Part shown: positions 25,332-34,614 of the stretch, piece by piece
Layout: each line of letters opens with the position of its first letter
How positions within the stretch are numbered: position 1 is the stretch's first letter
NCBI GenBank assembly: GCA_963772375.1
Contig: CAVYXG010000009.1
Span: 54,056 to 118,055 of the forward strand
From: DATBHM01 sp963772375
GTDB taxonomy: Bacteria; Actinomycetota; UBA4738; JACQTL01
Direction of reading: 5' to 3'
DNA: 64,000 nt
The notes under the pieces: model-generated
The model's database searches: none
What the model was told of the DNA's origin: nothing
The model's input: the letters and a program-made list of their open reading frames with translations, nothing else
Program-made: the position numbers and the translations under genes

Positions 25332-26645
25332 TCACGTGATGACCCGCTCCGCGAAGAACACCTCGCCCGGCGACGAGTCGATGCTCACGTGCCCACCCAC
25401 GACGAGCTTGCCGTCATCCTGAAGCGTGGCTGCACCTGCATCCGCGGCCCCTCTTCGGGAGGGGGTGTCGACGAACCCATCGGCGCCGAACGACGGATCG
25501 CGCTTCCCATTGGCCGTGTAGCGGATGACGAACGGTGGATCGAACCCATCGTCCCCGACCAGCAGGAGCCTCCCGTCCGGTTGGCGCACCAGGGCGGACT
25601 CACCGCTCCCGGGCCCGAGCCATTCGTCCACGCGACCGTGGCCCGAACCGAAGGCGAGATCAGGCTTCCCGTTGGACAGCAACCGGGCCACGGTCACCAC
25701 CCCCAGGCGACCGCCCGTCCACGCCAGCACGATCCGCCCCCGAGGCGTGACGACGACGTCGTTCGCCATCGTCGGGTCCATGGGCCCGAATGAGAACGAG
25801 GTCCGGCCGTCGCCGGAGAAGGATCGATCGAGGCGCCCGCCCGGGAGGTATCTGACCACCGCAGGACCGATCACCTGGCCCTTCGTTGTGGATCCCACTG
25901 CCACGACACGACCTCGAGAATCCGTCGCGAGGCCCTCGCAGGACGCGCTTCGCTCGGGGAAGTCCGTCACGACGGTTCCATCACCCCCGAAGGCCGGATC
26001 GAGGGAGCCGTCCGCCCGGAACCGGGCCACCGCGAACCGAGATGCGGTGGATCCACAGATCAGGAACCTCCCGTTCGCCAGCAGGATCCCCTGGGCCGCG
26101 TAGGAGGGTCCCCGCCCGTACGAGGCGAAGGCGATCCCATCTCCGCCTCCGAAGGCGTGGTCGACCCCGCCGTCCGCCAGATAGCGCACTGCGGAAAGGC
26201 GGGAGCGCCCCGCGATTCGGCTCTCGCCGGTTGCCAGGATCTTGCCGTTGGGCAGGACGGCCAGCGACGCCAGGTCGCTGTCGGCATCGGTCGCCAATCG
26301 GGTGCGGACGCGGCCACCGATTCCGAAGGACGGGTCGAGGGTGCCGCTCGCCGTGAACCGGGCCAGAGCGAAGTCCCTCCTCCCCGGTACCGACGAGGCG
26401 GATCCGCCCAGGAGGATCCGCCTGCCCTGCATGGCCACCGCGGTGGCCCCGGCCCTGGCGGAGTCGAACCGCAGCGTCCGCTGCCCGTCGCCCGAGAACG
26501 AGGGGTCGAGATGGCCCGCTGCCGGCGCGGCCACCGACGTTGTGCCTGATCTCGGGCTTTGTGCGGCATTCGACGTGGCCGTCACCGATCCCAGCGCGAT
26601 CACGCCGGCGGCCAGCACGGGAAGAACGTGGGAACTGGACCTCAC
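25332..26645 (-). CDS. secreted delta-60-repeat propeller protein
   Basis: The 437-residue product starts at GTG 26645 with a Shine-Dalgarno (GGGGAGGGAG) just upstream, followed by a signal peptide (VRSSSHVLPVLAAGVIALG...). The mature part is at least six repeats of about 55 residues built on LDPSFSGDG, LDPSFGIGG, VDHAFGGGD, LDPAFGGDG, LDRSFSGDG and DPSFGADG. This is the delta-60 (uncharacterised beta-propeller-like) repeat. Extracellular location is supported by the signal peptide. Function is unknown; such proteins are usually surface or secreted scaffolds. Confidence 0.88.
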   Translation of the reverse strand: MRSSSHVLPVLAAGVIALGSVTATSNAAQSPRSGTTSVAAPAAGHLDPSFSGDGQRTLRFDSARAGATAVAMQGRRILLGGSASSVPGRRDFALARFTASGTLDPSFGIGGRVRTRLATDADSDLASLAVLPNGKILATGESRIAGRSRLSAVRYLADGGVDHAFGGGDGIAFASYGRGPSYAAQGILLANGRFLICGSTASRFAVARFRADGSLDPAFGGDGTVVTDFPERSASCEGLATDSRGRVVAVGSTTKGQVIGPAVVRYLPGGRLDRSFSGDGRTSFSFGPMDPTMANDVVVTPRGRIVLAWTGGRLGVVTVARLLSNGKPDLAFGSGHGRVDEWLGPGSGESALVRQPDGRLLLVGDDGFDPPFVIRYTANGKRDPSFGADGFVDTPSRRGAADAGAATLQDDGKLVVGGHVSIDSSPGEVFFAERVIT

Positions 26646-26837
26646 TGCTCCCTCCCCGCCGAGGTTGCTCTCGGGACAGTTTGGCATCGGGGCATAGGTG
26701 AACGCCAGGAGGGGCCTCTCGATCGGGACGCTGATCGGGACTCGCCGTCCTGCCCTGACCGATCGGGCCACCCGACCCCGAACCGGCTGATGGCCGCTGG
26801 CTAAGGTCGCCGAACCAGTCGAGTGGGGAGGTTCGAG

Positions 26838-27380
26838 ATGCCGACGACGATCGACGTGACGGCGATCCCGAGGCCGATCGAGGTGGGGCCGGAGATGGCG
26901 GCACTCCGCAGGTTCTTCCCCGGGGTCACCTGGAGGGGGACCATCCACGAGGGGGGCATGGGCCCGGGGACGCCGGCCATGACCGGGGTCGGCCGCGGCT
27001 CGGCGGGCCTCATCCAGGACGGCCGATGGATCGCGGGGGACTTCGAGCAGGAGCAGTTCCTCGAAGACGGGACGTTCGTCCTGCGGTGGCAGCTCCACTG
27101 GGTGTGTGGCTGGTCCCCCGAGCACGGTGAGTACCGGGCCTCGATGGTCGACAACTACGGCCACGCGGACGTCTACCGGGGACGCCTCGACGGCGACCGG
27201 TTGGTGTTCGAATCGATCGCCGAGGAGGGTCCCCGCCTCCGGTTCACGTGGGACGCCTCCGACCTCGACCTGATCCGCTGGCGGAACGAGATGACCGTCG
27301 ACGGCGAATCGTGGTTCCTCATCGAGGAGTACCCGATGGTGCCGGCACCCGGTGACGCCGCCCCGCCGATCGAGGACTGA
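26838..27380 (+). CDS. DUF1579-like small beta protein
   Basis: The 180-residue product starts at ATG 26838 with GGGGAGG at 26824-26830. The sequence has a lipocalin-like/DUF1579 pattern: FFPGVTWRGTIHEGGMGPG, SAGLIQDGRWIAGDFEQEQ, and a run of short strands with YRASMVDNYGHADVYRGRL. Such proteins are beta-barrel ligand binders of unproven role. It is flanked on the right by a degraded secreted-protein gene on the other strand. The family call is moderate. Confidence 0.75.
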   Translation: MPTTIDVTAIPRPIEVGPEMAALRRFFPGVTWRGTIHEGGMGPGTPAMTGVGRGSAGLIQDGRWIAGDFEQEQFLEDGTFVLRWQLHWVCGWSPEHGEYRASMVDNYGHADVYRGRLDGDRLVFESIAEEGPRLRFTWDASDLDLIRWRNEMTVDGESWFLIEEYPMVPAPGDAAPPIED

Positions 27381-27415
27381 AGCCGACGTCGTCGAGGACG
27401 AGGCGACCGTCGCGA

Positions 27416-28192
27416 TCAGTCGACCTCGGGTCCGGCTTCCTCGAGCGAGCCGAACCGCACCGGTACGCGATCCTCGCCCCACACGCGGCGTGGGGAAGCG
27501 AGGACCTCGAGCTCGATCCCCAGGCGCCGGTACAGCCGGAGAACCGGCACCGACACATCCAACTGATCGCGCTGAATCCCCGGGCCCGCAGCTCCAGCCA
27601 GCTCCGGCCGATCAGCCCGGCCAAACGCATCCCGCTCGAGCCCCTCCGGGTGGTCGTCCGCCGCGCCCATCCCCGTGTCGTCACGACCTGGAACCGGCGC
27701 CGATGGACGGTACAGGACCACCTTCTGCGAAAACGGCGCTCCCTTGACCCCCCGTCCGAACAGCAGGTGATCCCCCGAGATCGACGGGTTCCGCTCGGAC
27801 TTCGCCGTCGTGTTGATGCCCGCAGGCACGGGGAGGAACTTCTTCGCTGCCAGATCCCAGAGCCTGACGCTCCAGTCACCGATCCCGCGCTTCGCACCTA
27901 CCCCGTAGACCAGCACGTCCCCGTGTGGGCCACCGAGCTCGATGCTTCCCGCCTCCGCGCTGGTCGTTGTCGGGTTGACGGCGTACGCCGGCTGGCCGGC
28001 CGGTTTCACCTTCAACGACCAGACGTACGAGGTTCCCTTGTCGACGGCCCAGACCGTGTAGCCGGCCTCAACCGCGACGCTCCACTCGTTGTTGGCCGTG
28101 TCGATGAATTCGTCGGCGTGGCCGCCAGCGCCACCTGCGACACCGACAACAGGACCGCGACCACCATCGTCATGACCAGGGCCCTCCGCATG
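27416..28192 (-). pseudogene. frameshifted secreted TolB/propeller-like protein
   Basis: An ATG at 28192 with AGGAGG-type ribosome site opens a clear signal peptide (MRRALVMTMVVAVLLSVSQ...). The frame is then lost near 28115. The coherent mature sequence (DEFIDTANNEWSVAVEAGY, VWSLKVKPAGQPAYAVNP, LFGRGVKGAPFSQKVVLY) continues in the neighbouring frame to about 27720, then decays. This is the pattern of TolB-like secreted proteins. At least one indel, probably two, breaks it. Either a decayed gene or an assembly error would give this picture. Confidence 0.6.
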
Positions 28193-28346
28193 ATCGCCTC
28201 CTCCCCGGATCGGCTGCACGAGCCACTGGTTTGGAGTGGACGGTGAAGCTCGGAAAGGGCAGGTCGCACCGAGCGACCTCGCAGGGCCACAGACACGAGC
28301 GCACGCGTCGGGATACCTTCTTCACGCCAACCGACGGGAGGCGGAG

Positions 28347-29570
28347 ATGACCACCACAGAGGAACGGGGAGCCTGGACCGACCTGTTCGCCACCCGGGCC
28401 TCCGGCGACGCCGACGACGGTCTCGCATCGATCCTCGCTCTCTCCACCGCAACCGACCTCATCTCCTTCGCCGGGGGCTTCCCTGACCCCGCCACGTTCC
28501 CGGGCCCCGTGCTCGCCGAGATCCTTGGTGATCTCCTGCGGGCCGGCGACGCCTCCGCGCTCCAGTACGCGCCGACCCCCGGCCTTCCCGGGTTCCGAGA
28601 GTTCCTGACGACCAGGATCGAGCGTCTGGAAGGCCGACGCCTCGCCGACGACGAGCTGCTCGTCACGAGCGGGGGGATCGAGGCTCTGGAGCTCCTCGGC
28701 AAGGCCTTCCTCGAACCGGGCGACCCGGCGTTCGTGGAGGCCCCGACCTACCTCGGCGCCATCATGGCCTTCCGGAGCTTCGAGGCTGACGTTCGCGGTG
28801 TCCCCGTGGACGACGGAGGCCTGGAGGTGGAGGAGCTCGGGCGGATGCTGTCGGTCGGGCCTCAGCCGAAGCTCCTGTACGTCATCCCGGACCACCAGAA
28901 CCCGGCTGGGGTAACCCTGTCCGGCGACCGGCGCGCGCCGCTCGTCGAGCTGGCCCGGCGATATGGATTCCTCATCGTGGAAGACGTGGCCTATCGCGAG
29001 CTGGGATTCACCCGGGATCGCCTCCCCAGCCTGTGGGCACTCGGTCCCGACACGGTGGTCCAGGTCGGGACGTTCTCCAAGACGTTCTTCCCCGGGGTCC
29101 GGCTGGGGTGGGCCGCCGGCCCCAGGGAGGTGATCGCCGGGATGACTTGGGCCAAACAGAACACCGATCAGTGTGCGGGGGCACTCGGGCAGCGGCTGCT
29201 CGAGGAGTACGGACGACGGGGATTGCTCGAGGACCAGAATGAGCGGGCCCGCGAGCTCTACCGGCGGCGCTGCGACCTCCTCCTGGCATCGCTGGAGGAA
29301 CACCTGCCAGATGGCGTGAGGTGGACCCGCCCGCTGGGAGGCTTCTTCACGTGGTTGACCCTGCCCTCCGAGGCCGATGCCGTGGTCCTCGCGGCCCGGG
29401 GGATGGACGCGAAGGTGGCCTTCGTCCCGGGGGCTCCGTTTCATCCCGACGGGCGGGGCCGAAGCAACATCCGGCTGGCCTTCAGCCGGATCCGGGACGA
29501 GGAGATCGATACAGGAGCCGCGCGGCTCGGTCGGCTGCTGCGGGACGAGTTGCGGAGGCTGGGGACATGA
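28347..29570 (+). CDS. PLP-dependent aminotransferase, 2-aminoadipate/MocR-like fold
   Basis: The 407-residue fold-type I aminotransferase has SFAGGFPDPATFPG and YAPTPGLPGFREFL at the front. The pyridoxal lysine is Lys245 in TFSKTFFPGVRLGW, and YVIPDHQNPAGVTLSG carries the substrate-pocket Asn-Pro. There is no HTH domain, so it is the LysN/2-aminoadipate type rather than a MocR regulator. The ATG at 28347 has GGGAGG nine bases upstream; longer starts lack this. It overlaps a cupin gene and then an SDR gene, a small amino-acid or ketoacid operon. Confidence 0.9.
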   Translation: MTTTEERGAWTDLFATRASGDADDGLASILALSTATDLISFAGGFPDPATFPGPVLAEILGDLLRAGDASALQYAPTPGLPGFREFLTTRIERLEGRRLADDELLVTSGGIEALELLGKAFLEPGDPAFVEAPTYLGAIMAFRSFEADVRGVPVDDGGLEVEELGRMLSVGPQPKLLYVIPDHQNPAGVTLSGDRRAPLVELARRYGFLIVEDVAYRELGFTRDRLPSLWALGPDTVVQVGTFSKTFFPGVRLGWAAGPREVIAGMTWAKQNTDQCAGALGQRLLEEYGRRGLLEDQNERARELYRRRCDLLLASLEEHLPDGVRWTRPLGGFFTWLTLPSEADAVVLAARGMDAKVAFVPGAPFHPDGRGRSNIRLAFSRIRDEEIDTGAARLGRLLRDELRRLGT

Positions 29571-29980
29571 GCGAGAGCGGCGAGTACTTCGCCTCCGAGT
29601 CCGGAGTTGCCGCCGACAAGCCCCGGTACGTGGAGATCGTCGATATCGCACCCATCGAGATCGCACCCGGGCTCCTATTCCGCCCGGTGCTCGGCGAGGG
29701 ACTGCTCGTCAACTTCGTGCGGTTCGAACCCCATACCGAAGCACCCGTCCACACCCACGAGGAGGAGCAGGTGGTCGTCGTGCTCGACGGCGAGATCGAG
29801 TTCGACGTCGATGGGGACGTGCGGACGGTCCGTCCGGGGGAGGCCATCCACCTCCCGCCGCATGTGCCGCACGGGGCGCGGACCCTCGACTCGAGCTGCT
29901 CCGAGATCGACATATTCTCCCCGCCCCGTCGCGCCCTGGTTGACCTCATGGGCCCGGCCGTGGAATCACCCGGGGCGTAG
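29567..29980 (+). CDS. cupin domain protein
   Basis: The 137-residue product has one cupin barrel. Motif 1 is HTEAPVHTHEEEQVVVVLDGE (His, His, Glu ligands), and motif 2 is PGEAIHLPPHVPHGA with the last His. A metal-bound monocupin is expected. The start overlaps the aminotransferase stop (ATGA) and the next gene, an SDR, follows by 6 bases. It could bind or isomerise the product of the aminotransferase, but no specific reaction is shown. Confidence 0.86.
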   Translation: MSESGEYFASESGVAADKPRYVEIVDIAPIEIAPGLLFRPVLGEGLLVNFVRFEPHTEAPVHTHEEEQVVVVLDGEIEFDVDGDVRTVRPGEAIHLPPHVPHGARTLDSSCSEIDIFSPPRRALVDLMGPAVESPGA

Positions 29981-29986
29981 TCGCGG

Positions 29987-30769
29987 ATGGATCTCGGCCT
30001 CACGGGACACGCGGCGATCGTCACCGGAGGTTCGAGGGGGCTCGGGCGCGCCATCGCCCGCGAGCTCGCCACGGAGGGGGCGAACGTCGCGATCTGCGCC
30101 CGAACGGAGAGCGAGCTCGCCGCAGCCGCCAAGGAGCTCCGCTCGACCGGCCGGACCGTGCACGTTCAGGTTGCGGACGTCACCGACCCCGAGCAGGTTC
30201 GGGACTTCGTGGCCCGGTCCGCCGAGGCGCTCGGCGGGGTCGACATCCTCGTCAACAACGCCGGTCGGGCGCATCCGGGGAACTTCGAGACGCTCACCGA
30301 CGACGACTGGCAGGACGATCTCGACGTGAAGCTGTTCTCGATGATCCGGTGCACGCGCGAGGTGCTCCCCCGAATGCGGGAGCGAGGCGGTGGGCGGGTG
30401 ATCAACATCAATGCGGTGTTCGGTCGCTCTCCCGATCCCGCCTTCTTCGCCACCAGCGTGAACCGTGCTGCCTGCCTCTCCCTCACGAAGACGCTCGCCC
30501 AGGAGCTCGCCCCGGACGGGATTCTGGTCAACAGCGTCAACATCGGCTTCGTCCTGACCCCGCAGTGGGAGAACATCCGCAGACGCAGGGCGCCCGACCT
30601 CTCCATCGACGAGTTCTCGCACCGCATAGCCCAAGCCGATGTCCCCCTCGGAAGGTTCGGCCGGGCCGAGGAGGTTGCCGGAATCGTCGCCTTCCTCGCC
30701 GGCGACCGGGCGGGCTACATCACGGGGGCATCGATCGACGTCGCGGGCGGCATGGGCAAGTACGTCTGA
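29987..30769 (+). CDS. SDR-fold oxidoreductase with atypical active site
   Basis: This 260-residue SDR has cofactor loop TGGSRGLG (14-21), NNAG (about 89-92) and the terminal GYITGASIDVAGGM. The catalytic YxxxK is not present. Where Tyr-x-Ala-Ser-Lys is expected, the protein reads FFATSVNRAACLSLTK. This Tyr-less form occurs in a subset of SDRs, so oxidoreductase activity may be lost or changed. It is the last gene of the aminotransferase-cupin-SDR operon. Confidence 0.85.
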   Translation: MDLGLTGHAAIVTGGSRGLGRAIARELATEGANVAICARTESELAAAAKELRSTGRTVHVQVADVTDPEQVRDFVARSAEALGGVDILVNNAGRAHPGNFETLTDDDWQDDLDVKLFSMIRCTREVLPRMRERGGGRVININAVFGRSPDPAFFATSVNRAACLSLTKTLAQELAPDGILVNSVNIGFVLTPQWENIRRRRAPDLSIDEFSHRIAQADVPLGRFGRAEEVAGIVAFLAGDRAGYITGASIDVAGGMGKYV

Positions 30770-30789
30770 AGCTCCAGAACCTGGGGGAC

Positions 30790-31140
30790 GGACGGATTGG
30801 CGCTACGCCGAGACGGAAGTGCCGCCAGACGGAGGCCGAGGTCCCTCGGTCCCCGACGGCCGTGACCCGCCAGGAGTAGGCACTGTTCGGCCTCAGGGCG
30901 TTGGTCTTGAGTGTGGAGGCGCCGAGCCCGGTCTCCTTCTGCACCGTGGGACCCGTCCTCGACCCGCGCTTCACGATCACCGTGTAGCCCTGGATGCACG
31001 ACACGTCACTCCAGTCAAGGACGACCAGCGGGCCACGCAAGGTCGTGTTCGTGGGAGCGATCAGGGCGGGCCTCGAGGGCTTCCCGGGGCAGACCTCGAC
31101 CGCGCCGACGTCGATGACCAGCCTGGGGGCGCACGATCCC
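30790..31140 (-). pseudogene. remnant of a fibronectin type III-like domain
   Basis: On the minus strand the translation PALIAPTNTTLRGPLVVLDW, then SCIQGYTVIVKRGS and NSAYSWRVTAVGDRG, has the strand order and Trp/Tyr positions of a fibronectin-III module. No start codon with a ribosome site is seen. The frame runs into the SDR gene end, so it is a broken piece of a larger secreted protein. The remaining bases between 30770 and 31185 show nothing else. Confidence 0.4.
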
Positions 31141-31185
31141 ACGCTGGTCGTTGGTCGGCGCGCCGCTGCTCGTGCCCCGTCCACT

Positions 31186-32232
31186 TCAGAACCAGCCGCG
31201 CCGCCTGAAGAGCGAGAGCAGGAGGCCGACGATCGTGATCTCCAGGCCGATGCCCAACAGCGGAAACAGCGGAAGGGTCGATATGTGCCGCACCATCCAG
31301 CCGAAGTTCTGGCCGAAGAAGCCGGTGATGAAGGTGAGCGGCAGGAAGATCGTCGCGATCACGGTGAGCTGCTTCATCACGGCGTTGAGTCGATTCGAGA
31401 CCGTCGACAGGTAGACGTCCATCGCGCCGGTGAGGAGATCGCGGTAGCTGTCGATCAGATCGCTGATTCGGATCAGGTGATCGTAGACGTCGCGGAAGTA
31501 CCGCTCGTCCTCCTTTCCGAGCCCCGGCAGCTCGGTGAGGCCCCCCATGAGGCTCGCGAACGCGTCGCGCTGAGGCGTGACGGCCTTGCGCATGCCCACC
31601 AGTAGGCGCTTCATCCCGAAGATCTCCTGGAGCTGCCGGTCATCCGCCTTCTGGAAGATGCTGCTCTGGAGCTCGTCGATCCGATCGTCGAAGGCCGACA
31701 GGATCGGAAAGAAGCTGTCGACGAGGCCGTCCACGACGCGGTACAGCAGCAGCGACGGGTGGTCGAACTTCGCGTCGCTCCTCTGGTAACGCCGCCGGAT
31801 CTCGGCGAAGGACGGGCAGTCGTCGTGGTGGATAGTGACGAGGAAGCGCTCGGAATAGAAGCAGTGCACCTCCACCAGGCGGTCTTGATCCGATGTCGCT
31901 CCGTAGACCACTACGAAGATGAAGTCGTCGTAGTCGTCGAACTTGGCCCGCTGGTCGAAGTGCTGGGAGTCCTCGATGGCAAGCGGATGGAACTTGAAGA
32001 CGTCACGGAGGATCTCGAAGTCCACCGCGGTGGGCTGGTCGAGGTCGAGCCAGAAGAAACGCCCGCTCGCAAGGCGGGCCTCGACCGTCTCTCGGCTGAA
32101 GTGGACGCGCTCAGAGCCGTCCCGGTCTACCACGTAACAGGCCGAGGGCCCTGTCCGGTCCGGCGTAGCTTGTGTCCGGGTGGAGTCAAGGCCGACGGCG
32201 AGCGGATCGCTCGCCGACGAATCATGTCCCAT
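31186..32232 (-). CDS. corA: CorA-family divalent cation transporter
   Basis: The 348-residue product has a long soluble N-terminal domain (about 1-285), then two C-terminal membrane helices (LTVIATIFLPLTFITGFFG and LFPLLGIGLEITIVGLLLSLF). The signature between them is FFGQNFGWM, where the usual Gly-Met-Asn is Gly-Gln-Asn. CorA pentamers carry Mg2+ or other divalent ions across the inner membrane. The GMN change is known to occur in CorA-like Zn/other-ion members, so Mg2+ is not assured. A basic RRRGWF tail ends it. Confidence 0.88.
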   Translation of the reverse strand: MGHDSSASDPLAVGLDSTRTQATPDRTGPSACYVVDRDGSERVHFSRETVEARLASGRFFWLDLDQPTAVDFEILRDVFKFHPLAIEDSQHFDQRAKFDDYDDFIFVVVYGATSDQDRLVEVHCFYSERFLVTIHHDDCPSFAEIRRRYQRSDAKFDHPSLLLYRVVDGLVDSFFPILSAFDDRIDELQSSIFQKADDRQLQEIFGMKRLLVGMRKAVTPQRDAFASLMGGLTELPGLGKEDERYFRDVYDHLIRISDLIDSYRDLLTGAMDVYLSTVSNRLNAVMKQLTVIATIFLPLTFITGFFGQNFGWMVRHISTLPLFPLLGIGLEITIVGLLLSLFRRRGWF

Positions 32233-32289
32233 GGCCGCGATGGTACTGCCGAGCGCTTGGGCCAGAGGCGTCGTCAGACCAGTCGCATC

Positions 32290-32848
32290 GGAGGCGGCAA
32301 CTACCCCAGCTTCACGGTGAAGGCGCCTCCCCGTGGTCCGCTGACGGCCAATTCGTGCACGTGCTCGGCCCCGCGGAGCAGGTGGTGCTCGGCCTCAGCG
32401 TGTGGGACGTCGGCCGGGTTCCCCGGAACCCGTGCCACTCGATCGGGCACCTGTACGATCCCGGAGCGACGGTCGAGGATCTGGCTGCGGCACTCGCGGC
32501 CCAGCCGATGCGCCATGCCACGATGCCGACGGACGTGGTGCTCGGCGGCTACCACGGGCGGTACCTCCAGTGGTCGGTGCCGGCTCACATGGTGGTGACC
32601 GGGGATTCCGACTTCGCAGGCTGCGACGTCCGGAGCGGCGGACACCGGGACTTCGTCAGCTGGTTCGGCAACCGGATGGGCGAGCGGTGGCAGCAGGAGG
32701 CAGGCCAGGTGGACCGGCTGTGGATCCTGAATGTCACGGGCAACGGCTCGTGGTCGACGCGACCTACTCGCCTGGAGCGACGCAGTCGCAGCGCGACGAG
32801 GAGGACCGGGTCGTGCACTGGCTCCGGTTCGACGGCTCGGCTGGGTAG
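32290..32848 (+). pseudogene. broken small secreted-protein gene
   Basis: Three frames in turn carry one protein-like sequence: PSFTVKAPPR, then DGQFVHVLGPAEQ through YHGRYLQWSVPAHMVV and WQQEAGQVDRLWILNV, then GQRLVVDATYSPGA and VVHWLRFDGS. The last part matches the C-terminus of actinobacterial secreted proteins of the form 'QQEAGQVDRLWIL-VDATY'. Frame changes near 32330 and 32747 and the lack of a signal peptide show it is not functional as read. Confidence 0.6.
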
Positions 32849-33013
32849 GTACCGGTGAGCAGGGCGAGCCAGGCCAGGGGCGGCTGGTTCAGCGCCTTCC
32901 GTGGGCCCGTCCCCGCGACGTAGGGCGAGATCGAGCGCAGGGTCGCCGGAACAGAACTTGTCGCGGCCGCGCGATCCTTCGTGCTCGCCGACGTGTATCC
33001 CGCTGGTGGTGGT

Positions 33014-33397
33014 TCAGTCGGCATCCATCGAACCGAGGGCTCGCTCAGCACTCGCCAGGGCCTGGTCCGGATTCACGCCGAGCTGTCGGGCTTGGAGAGC
33101 GAAAGCTCGTGCCGCCTCGAGCAGCTCGCGCTCGCGGTCGGGCGGCTCGGACTCGATGGGGAGGGAACGTACCGATGTGCCGTTCCTGCCCCTGCCTCCG
33201 ATCAAGCCGGACTGCTCGAGCTCCCGGTAGGCGCGTGCCACCGTGCCGACGGCGAGCCCGAGGTCCCCGGCCAGCTGTCGGATCGATGGCAGGCGCGTCC
33301 CCGGTCTGAGCACGCCCGAGGCGATCATGGTCGCCACTTGCGAACGGATCTGTTCGTACGGAGGAACAGGGGAGCCCGCGTCCACCCGAACGATCAC
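33014..33397 (-). CDS. GntR-family (YtrA type) transcription regulator
   Basis: The 127-residue product has an N-terminal winged HTH: PVPPYEQIRSQVATMIASG, RLPSIRQLAGDLGLAVGTV, ARAYRELEQSGLI and GRGRNGTSV. It lacks a large effector domain and has only a short helical tail, as in the YtrA subfamily. The GTG at 33397 overlaps the stop of the membrane-protein gene upstream, so the two form an operon. Such regulators often repress their own operon. Confidence 0.88.
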   Translation of the reverse strand: MIVRVDAGSPVPPYEQIRSQVATMIASGVLRPGTRLPSIRQLAGDLGLAVGTVARAYRELEQSGLIGGRGRNGTSVRSLPIESEPPDRERELLEAARAFALQARQLGVNPDQALASAERALGSMDAD

Positions 33398-34263
33398 GCC
33401 TGGCTCCCGACCTCGGTTCGGCGTACCTGCCAGGAGTCTGCGCGACCAAGCAGCAACCACACGAACATCGCGAGCGCGAAGGTCAACAGAGCAGCCCACC
33501 CGAACCAGGACCCGCCCCACGGGCCGGCCGAAGGAGCGCGATGCGACAGCGCAGCGCACTGAGCCGAGACGATGAGGAGCACGATCGCCAAGCCGGCTCC
33601 GCCAACCGCATGGATCGACGATGCCCGGATCGCCTGATCGGCGACGAGCAGGTCGTCCGACACTACGGGCTGGGGGCGCCCCGAGATCGTCCGCTCGAGG
33701 ATCTCGAGCACCACGTTCAGCCCGACCGCGACCAGGGCGAGTGTGACGAACCACGGGAACCGCAGTCCTGTGAGCGACGCGCCCGAGATTCCGGCCCCGA
33801 GAGCGAGCCCGATCGAAGCGGTCGCTGCGATCCGTGTCCCCCAGACGGTCCAGGCGGGGAGGTAGTCGTGTACCCCTCGTGGCGAGAGCGAGGCCGACCG
33901 CATGGTTCCGGGCGGCGGACGTCGAAGCGAGAGCTCAGCGACCACCGTGCCGGTCAGGTATCCGATCATGATCAGCTGCCAGAAACCGATCGCCACATGC
34001 TGTCCGCCGGTAGCGAGCGTCAGCCCGATGGAGGCCAGGTACGCGACCAGCGCACCGACAATCCGGAAGCGACGCGCACGCCCAAGGTATCGGTACACCA
34101 TCGGACGACTGGTCTCGGTCAACACCAGGCCGTGACCGTTCGCCCATCGATCCGCGGACCCGAAGCCCCCGATCCGCGCCGACGCGTAGATGATCGTTCC
34201 GAGTATCACGGCCGGGACTACGAGGATCGCCGCTTCCTGGAGTCCGATCCCAAACGCATCCAT
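33394..34263 (-). CDS. multi-pass membrane protein of unknown function
   Basis: The 289-residue product has about seven or eight hydrophobic stretches, for example AAILVVPAVILGTIIYASA, IVGALVAYLASIGLTLATG, LAIVLLIVSAQCAAL and AALLTFALAMFVWLLLG. The ATG at 34263 has AAAGGGG eight bases upstream; the ATG at 34296 has none. It is coupled to the GntR gene by a GTGA overlap. YtrA-type regulators usually sit with ABC or membrane transport genes, so a transport or stress role is likely, but the family is not recognised. Confidence 0.75.
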   Translation of the reverse strand: MDAFGIGLQEAAILVVPAVILGTIIYASARIGGFGSADRWANGHGLVLTETSRPMVYRYLGRARRFRIVGALVAYLASIGLTLATGGQHVAIGFWQLIMIGYLTGTVVAELSLRRPPPGTMRSASLSPRGVHDYLPAWTVWGTRIAATASIGLALGAGISGASLTGLRFPWFVTLALVAVGLNVVLEILERTISGRPQPVVSDDLLVADQAIRASSIHAVGGAGLAIVLLIVSAQCAALSHRAPSAGPWGGSWFGWAALLTFALAMFVWLLLGRADSWQVRRTEVGSQA

Positions 34264-34460
34264 GCTCGGTGCCCCTTTCGCCGAGCGGTCACCCATCCGG
34301 CGGTCGCTGAGAAGCGTATTAATGTACTGCTACATTGACACACTCCAAGGCCGGCGTCAACTTCGCAGGCAAGGACCACCCAGTCCCGAACGTCGTCCTC
34401 GATGACCTCCGGCGGCGATGGGAGGTGGCACAAGGGAGGTTCGGGCGTCTTCGGCCTCGC

Positions 34461-34614
34461 GACGGACCTTGGCCATGGCCCTGGGTTTCTTCTCCTACCA
34501 TCTGGCCAAGTCCCGCCGGAGTGCTGGAGTAGGACTGGGAGAGAACTCTGTCTGCGCTGGTCAGCGCCCCTCTCCTCGACCGCCAGGTAACGCGGCAAGG
34601 CCGGTTGGTAACGC
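34461..34614. repeat. dispersed intergenic repeat, copy A
   Basis: The copy contains the shared blocks TCTCCTACCAT, TGGCCAAG, GGAGTGCTGGAGTAGGACTG and two GGTAACG boxes 14 bases apart (34586-34613). Related blocks occur at 41961, 43128, 50355 and 63950. It is in the 895-base gap between the membrane-protein gene and photolyase; the rest of that gap holds only the thermonuclease remnant. Confidence 0.65.

Noticed and set aside
32764..33051. Small minus-strand gene overlapping the broken secreted-protein gene
   Set aside because: No ribosome site or family match, and the plus strand carries the recognisable VDATY sequence.
34461..34614. tRNA or tmRNA gene in the repeat
   Set aside because: I could not fold the conserved blocks into a cloverleaf, and no CCA-like end or T-loop sequence lines up. 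No convincing tRNA or rRNA was found anywhere in the window.
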